Below, piece by piece: positions 8,290-16,961 of a stretch of 64,000 nucleotides of DNA. The position numbers and the translations under genes were made by a program. Numbering within the stretch: position 1 is the first letter of the stretch; every line of letters begins with the position of its first letter. The notes below the pieces were generated by a model. That model saw only the letters and a list, made by a program, of their open reading frames with translations, was not told the origin of the DNA and made no database searches. Origin of the DNA: Pseudomonadota bacterium (GTDB lineage Bacteria; Pseudomonadota; Gammaproteobacteria; Burkholderiales; Burkholderiaceae_B). The stretch lies in assembly GCA_023423975.1 (NCBI GenBank), contig JAFAEO010000066.1, positions 1 to 64,000 on the forward strand, read 5' to 3'.

Positions 8290-9519
8290 ATGAAACACTT
8301 GGAGCGAACAAGCCTGTGCCTTGCGTTGGGCTGCATGTTCATCAGCGCCTCATTTGCCGCTTCGGCTCAACCCACATCAGTCATTTCCGATAACGTCGTA
8401 AAGATAGGTGTATTGACCGATATGTCGGGTGTATATTCCGAGGTCGGTGGCCGCGGTTCGGTCATCGCGGCACAAATGGCTATCGAAGACTTCGGCGGCG
8501 CCGTTGATGGCAAGCCTATCGAGCTCGTTTCCGCTGACCATCAAAACAAAGCAGATGTGGGCTCGTTGGCCGTGCGTAAATGGTTTGACGTCGATCAGGT
8601 CGACATGGTCGTTGGGATGAATAATTCATCGGTTGGGCTTGCTGCAGTGCAAGTGGCCAGAACAGCGGACAAGATTGTCATCAATACCGGTGCTGGCGCA
8701 ACGGCCTTGACTAATGATCAGTGCGCTCCCACATCGATTCACTATACGTATGACACTTATGCCTTGGCACATGGTACAGCGAAATCTGTGGTCAAGCACG
8801 GTGGTGATAGCTGGTATTTTCTGACGGCCGACTATTCTTTCGGGAAAGCATTGGAAAAGGATGTATCGGATGTGGTTAAAGACAGTGGCGGCAAGGTGTT
8901 GGGGTCTGCGCGTCATCCTCTTAACAGCAATGATTTCTCATCTTTTGTTCTTTCTGCCCAGGCGTCAGGGGCCAAGATTGTCGGTTTGGCCAATGCGGGT
9001 ACCGATACGGTCAATGCGATTCGGACTGCGCACGAGTTCGGTCTGACAAAAGAGCAAAGGCTGGCAGGCCTGCTTGTCTTTATTCAGGATGTACATAGTC
9101 TCGGTATTGACGTGGCGCAGGGCATGTATATTACAACTGGCTTTTATTGGGACAGGGATGAACAGTCCCGTGCATGGTCCAAACGTTTCTTTGAGCGCGC
9201 AAAAAAAATGCCTTCAATGATACATGCAGGTGTTTATTCAGCGACGACTAACTATCTGAAGGCTGTGACTGCAGTCCATACGGATTCGACTGACGCCGTA
9301 ATGAAGCATATGAAGTCGACGCCTGTGGATGATTTCTTTTCACAAGGCGGCGTTATACGCAGCGATGGTCGTTTTATCCATGACATGTACCTGGTACAGG
9401 TAAAGTCGCCTGCAGAGTCAAAATATCCGTGGGACTATTATAAGTTGATTGCAACGATCCCTCAGAGTGAAGCGTTCAAACCATTAGACCAAAGTACATG
9501 TCCGCTGGTGGAAAAATAG
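8290..9519 (+). CDS. LivK-like ABC transporter substrate-binding protein (orphan)
   Basis: A 409-residue periplasmic binding protein of the branched-chain amino acid/amide type (Peripla_BP_6). It has a signal peptide of about 26 residues ending SFAASAQ and then the opening KIGVLTDMSGVYSEVGGRGS. No permease or ATPase genes are nearby, so it must share a transporter encoded elsewhere or act as a sensor component. It follows the nitrilase closely. It is clearly related to the partial binding protein at the right end of the window: both share the NDFSSF, AHEFGLT/ANEFGLT and CPLVEK/CPLVKGSK segments. Confidence 0.88.
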   Translation: MKHLERTSLCLALGCMFISASFAASAQPTSVISDNVVKIGVLTDMSGVYSEVGGRGSVIAAQMAIEDFGGAVDGKPIELVSADHQNKADVGSLAVRKWFDVDQVDMVVGMNNSSVGLAAVQVARTADKIVINTGAGATALTNDQCAPTSIHYTYDTYALAHGTAKSVVKHGGDSWYFLTADYSFGKALEKDVSDVVKDSGGKVLGSARHPLNSNDFSSFVLSAQASGAKIVGLANAGTDTVNAIRTAHEFGLTKEQRLAGLLVFIQDVHSLGIDVAQGMYITTGFYWDRDEQSRAWSKRFFERAKKMPSMIHAGVYSATTNYLKAVTAVHTDSTDAVMKHMKSTPVDDFFSQGGVIRSDGRFIHDMYLVQVKSPAESKYPWDYYKLIATIPQSEAFKPLDQSTCPLVEK

Positions 9520-9694
9520 AGCGCGTAGGTTGCATCGGGCATTATGAAGTGATATTGCTGCTTTTCGGCATCGCAATAAAATCTCAGCGCCGCTAGGGTG
9601 CCGCTATTGTTTGAAGAGTCTGGTTCGATTGTGTCAAATATTCGGGCAGATTCTTATGCGCCTGGTCTTTGAACGCCTCCATCTTTCCCCTTCA

Positions 9695-9719
9695 TGAGAC
9701 GAGCATGATGGTCGTCTCA
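9695..9719. repeat. Inverted repeat after binding-protein gene
   Basis: TGAGACGA at 9695-9702 pairs perfectly with TCGTCTCA at 9712-9719 across a 9-base loop. It lies between the end of the plus-strand binding-protein gene and the end of the minus-strand Bug pseudogene, so it may stop transcription from both sides. There is no strong T tract. Confidence 0.4.
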
Positions 9720-9736
9720 GTCTGGGTTGTTTGAAT

Positions 9737-10338
9737 TTACTGTGCGCTCATGCAACGGGTACGGTTTAGTGCTGAAATATCATTTTCCTTGATAATCTTT
9801 TCGTAAAACAAAGAGTCTGATTTGATCAATTGTGCCAGCTCAGCAGACGTGCTGCCAACGGGAATAAACCCGGCAGCCTTGAGTTTTTCCTTCACTTCAG
9901 GATTTTTTGCTACCTCAATCAGATTTTTCGATAAGGTGTCTACGATGTCCTGCTGCGTAACTTTTGGCTCCGTCAGGGATGCCCAGGATTTCGTGACAAA
10001 GCCCTTGTATCCTGCCTCTTGCATGGTCGGGATATTGTGTTCGTCTTCCCCACGTTTTTCAGAGATAATCTCCAGTGCTTTGAGCTTGCCCTGTTTTGCG
10101 TATGCCATAGGGACTAAGATCGGGGGTCAAAGACCATGGGCACCCGACCGGCCAGCAGATCAGACAAAATAGGCGCGCTACCTTTGTATGGAACGTGCGT
10201 CATCTGAATGCCCACCACCTGCGCAAAGTGCGCACCAGTTAAATGTGCGCTGGATCCGATACCGCTTGACGCGTAGGTCAGGCGATTTTTCTTGCCATAT
10301 TCGAGCACTTCTTTCAGATTATTCGCCGTTATTATTTC
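9737..10338 (-). pseudogene. Truncated and frameshifted Bug/TctC gene
   Basis: Only the second half of a Bug protein remains. From 10338 the frame reads NNLKEVLEYGKKNRLTYASS through THVPYKGSAPILSDLLAGRV to VFDP, then hits TAG. The continuation (PMAYAKQGKLKALEIISEKR and onward to the C-terminus) is in another frame, so a one-base shift occurred near the CCCCC run at about 10120-10126. The N-terminal half, including the signal peptide and first lobe, is absent, and a TAG codon precedes the preserved part. It lies downstream of an intact Bug gene and a terminator, and probably makes no functional protein. Confidence 0.8.
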
Positions 10339-10385
10339 CTATGACATGGAGAATCCGGTTCCCATGCCCCACCGATATACCCTGT

Positions 10386-10410
10386 AAAAAAGCCCCGGTA
10401 AAGCCAGGGC
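10386..10410 (-). terminator. Rho-independent terminator of the downstream-facing Bug gene
   Basis: On the minus strand GCCCTGG, the loop CTTTA and CCGGGGC form a GC-rich hairpin (10392-10410) followed by TTTTTT (10391-10386). It lies about 60 bases past the stop codon of the Bug gene at 10473-11441. Confidence 0.75.
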
Positions 10411-10472
10411 GATATCACGATTTACCTATCGAACGCGACGGCAACGCCGAACGTCAATCAGGTTAATAGCGT

Positions 10473-11441
10473 TCACTTATTATCCTCGTTCATTTTGCCC
10501 ACAATGTCCTTTTCCTCGGCGAACGTTTTGACAGCAAACTCGGCGTACTGCGTGTGATTCATGTAATAAGTCTGAATCCCGTAGGCGCCGATGGCTTTCA
10601 AAAATACCGGATCCTTGACTGCTACTGCAACCGCGGCATCCAGTTTTTCCACGATCTCGGCAGGCAAGCCTTTTGGTCCGGCCAGTCCCAGAGGGGATGG
10701 GATGACGACAGGATAACCGGCTTCAGTGAATGTGGGTACGCCGTCGAATGCTTTGAGCCGCTCCTTGGAGGCGACCCCCAGAACACGGACGGTTCCCGCC
10801 TCCATATAGGGCAGGATGCTATTGGTGGTGATGGCCGCTTTGATATGGCCTCCCAGCAGTGCCGTGATCGCTTCGGCATCACCCTTGTATGGGACGTGCG
10901 TTAATTTGGCGCCGGTGGCATTGCCCAGCTCTACCATGACCATCTGGTTTCCTGTAAAGCGCCCGGGCGTGCCGACACTGATCTCGTCGGGATGCTGCTT
11001 GGCATAGTCGACAAATTCCTTGACGGTTTTTATGGGTGATTTGGCATCCACCACAAGAGCAAAGTCATAGGTTGAAAACGATGCAATATAGGTCAGGTCC
11101 TTGATTGGGTCATAGCGGGTCTTTTGCAGATAGGGTTGCCTGAAAATGCCATGCGGCGACAGTGTCAGTTTGTAGCCATCGGGTCGGGTCCGGACCATTT
11201 CCTGCGCGCCCATGGAGCCTGCCGCACCCGGTTTGTTTTCGATGACGATGGTTTGTTTCAGGTGTCGGCCCATGCTTTCGCCCAGCGCGCGTCCGATCAA
11301 ATCCGTAGAGCCGCCTGCCGCGTACGGGACCACAATGCTAATGGGTTTGTCGGGATAATTACTGGCTGCATGAGCAAGGCATGGTGCGACTGCCAGGAGT
11401 GCGAGGTTTATAAATTTTATCGGATTGAACGTGTTCTTCAT
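10473..11441 (-). CDS. Bug/TctC-family periplasmic solute-binding protein
   Basis: An intact 322-residue Bug protein with a signal peptide ending LAHA near residue 25, then YPDKPISIVVPYAAGGSTD, the ENKPGAAGSMGA loop, RPDGYKL and THVPYKGDAEAI. Length and motifs are normal for the family. Its transcript probably ends at the terminator about 60 bases downstream. It is not clearly linked to a metabolic gene: the methylcitrate regulator lies upstream on the same strand. The ligand is unknown, probably a small carboxylate. Confidence 0.9.
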   Translation of the reverse strand: MKNTFNPIKFINLALLAVAPCLAHAASNYPDKPISIVVPYAAGGSTDLIGRALGESMGRHLKQTIVIENKPGAAGSMGAQEMVRTRPDGYKLTLSPHGIFRQPYLQKTRYDPIKDLTYIASFSTYDFALVVDAKSPIKTVKEFVDYAKQHPDEISVGTPGRFTGNQMVMVELGNATGAKLTHVPYKGDAEAITALLGGHIKAAITTNSILPYMEAGTVRVLGVASKERLKAFDGVPTFTEAGYPVVIPSPLGLAGPKGLPAEIVEKLDAAVAVAVKDPVFLKAIGAYGIQTYYMNHTQYAEFAVKTFAEEKDIVGKMNEDNK

Positions 11442-11565
11442 TCGTTGCCCTTAGTCATTAACGCATGGCAGATGCTGCCTGCGGGTGCTGGTCGATTGGC
11501 AATTATAAACGTAATAATTTCAAACACATAACGGGTTTTAACGCGTTCTGCGTACCGGAATTTTT

Positions 11566-13023
11566 TTAGTTGTTCATGGGGTAGGGAGACAGGCTGCTGA
11601 CGTTCTCATTGACGTCCAGTTCCCTGCCAATATAGGGAAATGCACGTTGCGCGCATTGCGGCCGCTCGCACACCCGGCACCCCATGCCGATGGGTGTCGG
11701 AATATCGGGATTGCTGAAATCCAGCCCTTTTGCGTAAACCAGTCGATGTGCATGCTTTACATCGCACCCCAGCGCCACAGCGAAATCCTTTGTTGGTTGT
11801 CCGAATCCGCCGGTCTGGTGACATACCGTACGCGCAATCCAAAGGTAAACGCGTCCGTCGGGCATGCGGGCCAGTTGCCTGAGAATTCTGCCGGGACTGG
11901 AGAAGGCCTCGTATACGTTCCATAATGGACAGGCCCCGCCGACACGAGAAAAATGAAAGTGCGCGGCAGACTGGCGTTTTGAGATATTGCCCGCCCGGTC
12001 GACCCGGATGAAGAAAAACGGCACACCTGTTGCATCGGGCCGTTGCATGGTGCTCAGACGGTGGCAGACTGTCTCAAAGCTGACGCCAAAACGTTGCCCT
12101 AGCAGGTCAATGTCGTATTGCAACTGTTCGGCAGACGCCAGAAACTGTCTGTAGGGCAGAATAAGCGCTGCCGCAAAATAGTTAGCCAGACCCAGGCGTA
12201 CTAATTTGCGTACAGCCTGACTGGAAAATCGGGGCGCGTCCACCATGCGTTCAAGCATGATGTTCAGTTCCAGAAATGCCAGTTGTGTTGCCATTTGAAA
12301 GGCGCGCTGTCCGGGTGTGATATGTGTGGGCAGGCTAAGCTGGCGCAACGCCGGGTTGTAAGCGCGCTGCAAGCCCTGTTCTGCCGGTAGCGTGTTCACA
12401 ACGACGTCGTGGTGTTCGCGCAAACGCTGTTCCAGCCGGTCTGCCAGGCCTGGTGGGGCTATATCGGACAGCCCCCAGGAGGTGTGGCATTGCTCGGCGT
12501 GGGCGTCCAGCTCCGAGAAATGGTTGTGATGGGTAAAGAAAAAATCGCGTGCTTCCTCGTAGGGTTGTGTCTGTATCATCAGCGCGTCTGCAGGATCTTC
12601 GGGATCCTTGTAGGTCATCTTTTCTGCCATGGCTTCCAGTCGGTCCACCGCTTCGCGGTGACGGCGATGCAGATCGATCAACACCCGGCCTACGGCGGGC
12701 ATGTTCGTTGCGATCTCCTGCATTTCTGCTTGTGATATTCGCGCTGCTTCGTGTCCGCCCAGCGCAGACGCCGGCAGGGTAGCTGCAACCTCACGCAGCG
12801 CGGCCACCATACGCGTCTGCTCGTCGTCTGAAAAAGCGTTTACGTCCATATTGAACACTTCGCTCAGACGTAACAGGACCGACATGGTCAAGGGGCGCTG
12901 GTTTTGTTCGATCTGATTCAGGTAGCTGGCTGACAGGCCCAGCATGCGAGCCAACCCTATCTGAGTTAGTTTTCGTTCTTCGCGTAGCCGGCGAAGCCGC
13001 ACACCCATGAATATTTTTCGCAT
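11566..13023 (-). CDS. ScfR/RamB-like XRE-family regulator of short-chain acyl metabolism
   Basis: This 485-residue protein has an N-terminal XRE/Cro helix-turn-helix (residues about 8-60, LRRLREERKLTQIGLARMLG followed by SYLNQIEQNQRPLT). A central ImmA/IrrE-like region follows, and then a C-terminal DUF2083 domain with a cysteine-rich segment (GMGCRVCERPQCAQRAFPY). This architecture is that of ScfR/RamB/MclR regulators, which sense short-chain acyl-CoA status and control glyoxylate or methylcitrate genes. It is divergent from prpC, its obvious target. The ATG at 13023 follows CAGGATGGG. Whether it activates or represses cannot be told. Confidence 0.85.
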   Translation of the reverse strand: MRKIFMGVRLRRLREERKLTQIGLARMLGLSASYLNQIEQNQRPLTMSVLLRLSEVFNMDVNAFSDDEQTRMVAALREVAATLPASALGGHEAARISQAEMQEIATNMPAVGRVLIDLHRRHREAVDRLEAMAEKMTYKDPEDPADALMIQTQPYEEARDFFFTHHNHFSELDAHAEQCHTSWGLSDIAPPGLADRLEQRLREHHDVVVNTLPAEQGLQRAYNPALRQLSLPTHITPGQRAFQMATQLAFLELNIMLERMVDAPRFSSQAVRKLVRLGLANYFAAALILPYRQFLASAEQLQYDIDLLGQRFGVSFETVCHRLSTMQRPDATGVPFFFIRVDRAGNISKRQSAAHFHFSRVGGACPLWNVYEAFSSPGRILRQLARMPDGRVYLWIARTVCHQTGGFGQPTKDFAVALGCDVKHAHRLVYAKGLDFSNPDIPTPIGMGCRVCERPQCAQRAFPYIGRELDVNENVSSLSPYPMNN

Positions 13024-13197
13024 TGTGGCCCATCCTGAAACAGTCGGATATCTTATGATATTCGCAAAATTCGCAAATATACACTCAGGAGTTTACCAAG
13101 ATTCGCCTTCTTATTGATGCAATTGCCGGTGGTTTTGCGTAAACTGCAAATCTTGATTGTTACACGATATTCGTATTGCATAGAAGAGGGGGATACC
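13024..13197. promoter_or_regulatory. Divergent scfR-like/prpC promoter region with TTCGCAAA repeats
   Basis: Two direct copies of TTCGCAAA occur at about 13061-13078, and an inverted pair TTTGC...GCAAA lies at about 13135-13150 next to the prpC start. RamB of actinobacteria is known to bind an AATTTTGCAAA-like site, and these elements have the same TTTGC/GCAAA core. They are therefore the likely operators of the divergent regulator. AGAAGGGGG just before 13198 is the prpC ribosome-binding site. Confidence 0.5.
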
Positions 13198-14352
13198 ATG
13201 ACACAAGCATCCGAAGTAAAGGGCTTCAAGCCAAAGAAATCAGTCGCGCTGTCCGGCGTGGTGGCCGGCAATACCGCGCTATGTACCGTCGGCCGCAGCG
13301 GTAACGATCTGCACTACCGCGGTTACGATATTTTGGATATTGCGCAGGCCTGTGAATTCGAAGAAGTGGCCCATCTGCTCATCCACGGAAAACTGCCCAA
13401 CAAGGCGGAACTGGCATCCTATAAATTGAAACTGCGCCGCTTGCGTGGCCTGCCGGCTCAGTTGCAGCATGCGCTTGAGGCCTTGCCGGCCTCCAGCCAT
13501 CCCATGGACGTCATGCGCACGGCGGTGTCGGTATTGGGCTGCGTGTTGCCTGAAAAGGACGATCACAACCTGCCGGACGCCCGCGATATTGCAGATCGCC
13601 TGATGGCCAGCCTGGGTTCGGCCCTGCTGTACTGGTACCACTACAGTCATAACGGCCGGTGCATCGACGTAGAGACCAGCGATGACAGTATTGGCGGGCA
13701 TTTCCTGCACTTGCTGCATGGCGAGACACCCTCCGATGAGTGGGTGCATGCCATGCACACCTCGCTGAATTTATACGCTGAACATGAATTCAATGCGTCC
13801 ACGTTTACCTGCCGCGTGATTGCCGGTACGGGATCGGATATCTATTCGGCGATTACCGGCGGGATTGGTGCGCTGCGCGGCCCCAAGCACGGTGGCGCCA
13901 ATGAAGTCGCTTTCGAAGTGCAAAAACGCTATGAAACCCCGGATGATGCCGAAGCCGATATTCGCCGTCGGGTGGAAAACAAAGAGGTGATCATCGGTTT
14001 TGGTCACCCCGTGTATACGATTTCCGACCCGCGCAACAAGGTGATCAAGGACGTTGCGCGCAAACTGTCTGCAACGCAGCAGAACATGAAGATGTTCGAC
14101 ATTGCCGAACGCCTGGAAAGCGTTATGTGGGACATCAAGAAAATGTTCCCCAATCTGGACTGGTTCTCCGCCGTGTCATATCACATGATGGGTGTGCCTA
14201 CCGCCATGTTTACACCGCTGTTTGTTATCGCACGTACAGCGGGCTGGGCGGCTCACATTATCGAACAACGTATCGACAATAAGATTATTCGTCCGACGGC
14301 CAACTATAATGGTCCGGAAGATCAGACATTTATCCCGCTGGACAAACGCTAA
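13198..14352 (+). CDS. prpC: 2-methylcitrate synthase
   Basis: A 384-residue enzyme that condenses propionyl-CoA with oxaloacetate to 2-methylcitrate, the first step of the methylcitrate cycle. Citrate-synthase family marks are LRGPKHGGANEVAFEV and the IIGFGHPVYTISDPRN segment. The opening KPKKSVALSGVVAGNTAL and the short length are typical of PrpC rather than of hexameric citrate synthase. The frame opens upstream at 13114, but the strong Shine-Dalgarno site fixes the start at 13198. It is followed within 6 bases by acnD, then prpF and a PrpB-like gene, and is divergent from the ScfR-like regulator. Confidence 0.95.
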   Translation: MTQASEVKGFKPKKSVALSGVVAGNTALCTVGRSGNDLHYRGYDILDIAQACEFEEVAHLLIHGKLPNKAELASYKLKLRRLRGLPAQLQHALEALPASSHPMDVMRTAVSVLGCVLPEKDDHNLPDARDIADRLMASLGSALLYWYHYSHNGRCIDVETSDDSIGGHFLHLLHGETPSDEWVHAMHTSLNLYAEHEFNASTFTCRVIAGTGSDIYSAITGGIGALRGPKHGGANEVAFEVQKRYETPDDAEADIRRRVENKEVIIGFGHPVYTISDPRNKVIKDVARKLSATQQNMKMFDIAERLESVMWDIKKMFPNLDWFSAVSYHMMGVPTAMFTPLFVIARTAGWAAHIIEQRIDNKIIRPTANYNGPEDQTFIPLDKR

Positions 14353-14357
14353 TACCT

Positions 14358-16961
14358 ATGAACACTGAAAACCGCAAGCCATTGCCCGGCACCGGTCTGG
14401 ATTATTTTGACGCGCGTTCTGCGGTCGATGCAATCGAGCCCAATGCCTACGATACTTTACCGTATACGTCCCGTGTATTTGCCGAAAATCTGGTGCGTCG
14501 TTGCGATCCTGCGACGTTGACCGATTCACTGCGGCAACTGATTGAACGAAAGCGCGACCTGGATTTTCCGTGGTTTCCTGCGCGCGTGGTGTGCCACGAT
14601 ATCCTGGGCCAGACCGCGCTCGTGGACCTGGCAGGGTTGCGCGAGGCTATTGCCAAACAAGGGGGCGATCCGGCCCAGATTAATCCGGTGGTCCCCACGC
14701 AGTTGATCGTGGACCATTCATTGGCTGTCGAATATGCCGGTTTTGAGAAGGACGCATTTGACAAAAATCGTGCCGTCGAAGATCGCCGCAATGATGACCG
14801 CTTTCATTTTATCAATTGGACCAAGAAAGCGTTCAAGAATGTCGACGTTATTCCGCCGGGCAACGGCATCATGCACCAGATTAATCTGGAGCGGATGTCG
14901 CCGGTCATTCACAGTCGTGATGGGATTGCTTTTCCTGATACGCTGGTCGGTACTGACAGCCATACGCCACACGTAGATGCGCTGGGCGTGATCGCCATTG
15001 GCGTGGGTGGCCTGGAGGCCGAAAGCGTGATGCTGGGGCGCGCCTCCTGGATGCGTTTGCCGGACATTATCGGCGTTGAACTTACCGGGCAACTGCAACC
15101 CGGCATCACCGCTACTGACCTGGTCCTGGCGTTGACCGAGTTTTTGCGCAGCCAGAAAGTGGTCTCGTCGTACCTGGAGTTTTATGGCGAAGGTGCGGCC
15201 CGCCTGACGCTGGGCGATCGCGCCACGATTTCGAATATGACGCCGGAGTATGGCGCTACCGCGGCGATGTTTTACATTGATCAGCAAACAATTGATTACC
15301 TGAAGCTGACCGGTCGGGACGATGAACAGGTCCGGCTGGTGGAAACATACGCCAAACAGGCTGGCCTGTGGGCCGATAGTTTGACAACAGCACAGTACGA
15401 GCGCGTACTGACATTCGATTTGTCATCTGTGGTACGCAATATTGCAGGCCCATCCAATCCGCACCGTCGCGTGTCTACTTCCGAGCTGGCTGGCGCGGGT
15501 ATTTCAGGTGTGGTTGAAAATGAACCCGGCCTCATGCCCGATGGGGCGGTCATCATTGCCGCCATCACCAGTTGCACCAACACCAGCAATCCGCGTAACG
15601 TGATCGCGGCCGGGCTGCTGGCGCGCAACGCCAACGCGCGCGGCCTGTTGCGCAAGCCGTGGGTCAAATCGTCGCTGGCGCCGGGCTCCAAGGCGGTCCA
15701 GTTATATTTGGAAGAAGCGAATCTGCTGACCGAACTGGAGGAGCTGGGCTTTGGCATTGTGGGCTTTGCCTGTACCACCTGTAATGGCATGAGTGGTGCC
15801 CTGGATCCTGTCATACAGCAGGAAATTATCGATCGCGATCTGTATGCGACGGCTGTTTTATCTGGCAACCGCAATTTCGACGGCCGGATCCATCCATACG
15901 CCAAGCAGGCTTTCCTGGCATCGCCCCCGCTGGTGGTGGCATACGCCATTGCCGGTACCATCCGCTTTGACATAGAGAAAGACGTGCTGGGCACCGACCA
16001 GAACGGCCAGCCGGTGACACTTAAAGATATCTGGCCCAGTGACGAAGAAATCGACGCCATTGTTGCCAGCAGTGTTAAGCCTGAGCAATTTCGCAGCGTA
16101 TACGAACCGATGTTTGCGGTCAGCGTTGATGATGGCAAATCGGTTAGTCCTTTGTATGACTGGCGCCCGCAAAGCACCTACATTCGCAGCCCGCCCTACT
16201 GGGAAGGCGCGCTGGCAGGTGAGCGTGCACTCAAGGGCATGCGTCCGCTTGCGGTGCTGGGCGATAACATCACCACAGACCACCTGTCACCGTCCAACGC
16301 CATTCTGCTCAACAGCGCTGCAGGCGAATACCTGGATAAGATGGGCCTGCCGCAAGAGGACTTCAACTCTTACGCGACGCACCGGGGCGATCATCTGACG
16401 GCGCAACGGGCCACCTTCGCCAATCCCAAGCTGCTTAATGAAATGGTGCAGGAGAACGGCGTTATCAAACAGGGCTCCCTGGCTCGCATTGAACCGGAAG
16501 GCAAGGTTGTGCGCATGTGGGAGGCCATCGAAACCTATATGGAACGCAAGCAGCCACTGATTATCGTGGCGGGGGCAGATTATGGCCAGGGTTCTTCGCG
16601 AGACTGGGCAGCCAAGGGTGTACGTCTTGCTGGTGTAGAGGCCATTGTTGCAGAAGGTTTTGAGCGCATCCATCGCACCAATCTTGTCGGTATGGGCGTA
16701 TTGCCGCTTGAATTCAAACCCGGCGTTAATCGCCAGACGCTTAACATTGACGGCACCGAAACCTACGATGTGGTGGGAACGCCCGAACCAAGATCAACGC
16801 TCACACTTGTGATACGTCGCAAAAATGGTGAACGCCTGGAAGTGCCGGTTACCTGCCGCCTGGACACGGCCGAAGAAGTGTCCATCTATGAGGCCGGCGG
16901 CGTTTTGCAACGCTTTGCGCAGGACTTTATTGAGTCGCCCGCCGCCAGTCAGGCACTATGA
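14358..16961 (+). CDS. acnD: Fe/S-dependent 2-methylcitrate dehydratase AcnD
   Basis: An 867-residue aconitase-fold enzyme that dehydrates 2-methylcitrate to a 2-methylaconitate. Aconitase signatures are present: DSHTPHVDALGVIAIGVGG, the first cluster-ligand region ITSCTNTSNP, the paired cysteines in FACTTCNGMSG, and GADYGQGSSRDWAAKG in the swivel domain. Assignment to AcnD rather than housekeeping aconitase rests on the pairing with prpF, which overlaps its stop codon by four bases. AcnD makes the wrong isomer of 2-methylaconitate, which PrpF corrects, so the two always occur together. Confidence 0.95.
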   Translation: MNTENRKPLPGTGLDYFDARSAVDAIEPNAYDTLPYTSRVFAENLVRRCDPATLTDSLRQLIERKRDLDFPWFPARVVCHDILGQTALVDLAGLREAIAKQGGDPAQINPVVPTQLIVDHSLAVEYAGFEKDAFDKNRAVEDRRNDDRFHFINWTKKAFKNVDVIPPGNGIMHQINLERMSPVIHSRDGIAFPDTLVGTDSHTPHVDALGVIAIGVGGLEAESVMLGRASWMRLPDIIGVELTGQLQPGITATDLVLALTEFLRSQKVVSSYLEFYGEGAARLTLGDRATISNMTPEYGATAAMFYIDQQTIDYLKLTGRDDEQVRLVETYAKQAGLWADSLTTAQYERVLTFDLSSVVRNIAGPSNPHRRVSTSELAGAGISGVVENEPGLMPDGAVIIAAITSCTNTSNPRNVIAAGLLARNANARGLLRKPWVKSSLAPGSKAVQLYLEEANLLTELEELGFGIVGFACTTCNGMSGALDPVIQQEIIDRDLYATAVLSGNRNFDGRIHPYAKQAFLASPPLVVAYAIAGTIRFDIEKDVLGTDQNGQPVTLKDIWPSDEEIDAIVASSVKPEQFRSVYEPMFAVSVDDGKSVSPLYDWRPQSTYIRSPPYWEGALAGERALKGMRPLAVLGDNITTDHLSPSNAILLNSAAGEYLDKMGLPQEDFNSYATHRGDHLTAQRATFANPKLLNEMVQENGVIKQGSLARIEPEGKVVRMWEAIETYMERKQPLIIVAGADYGQGSSRDWAAKGVRLAGVEAIVAEGFERIHRTNLVGMGVLPLEFKPGVNRQTLNIDGTETYDVVGTPEPRSTLTLVIRRKNGERLEVPVTCRLDTAEEVSIYEAGGVLQRFAQDFIESPAASQAL

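Noticed and set aside
15296..16177. 293-codon minus-strand frame inside acnD
   Set aside because: Serine- and arginine-rich shadow of a well-conserved aconitase-type gene.
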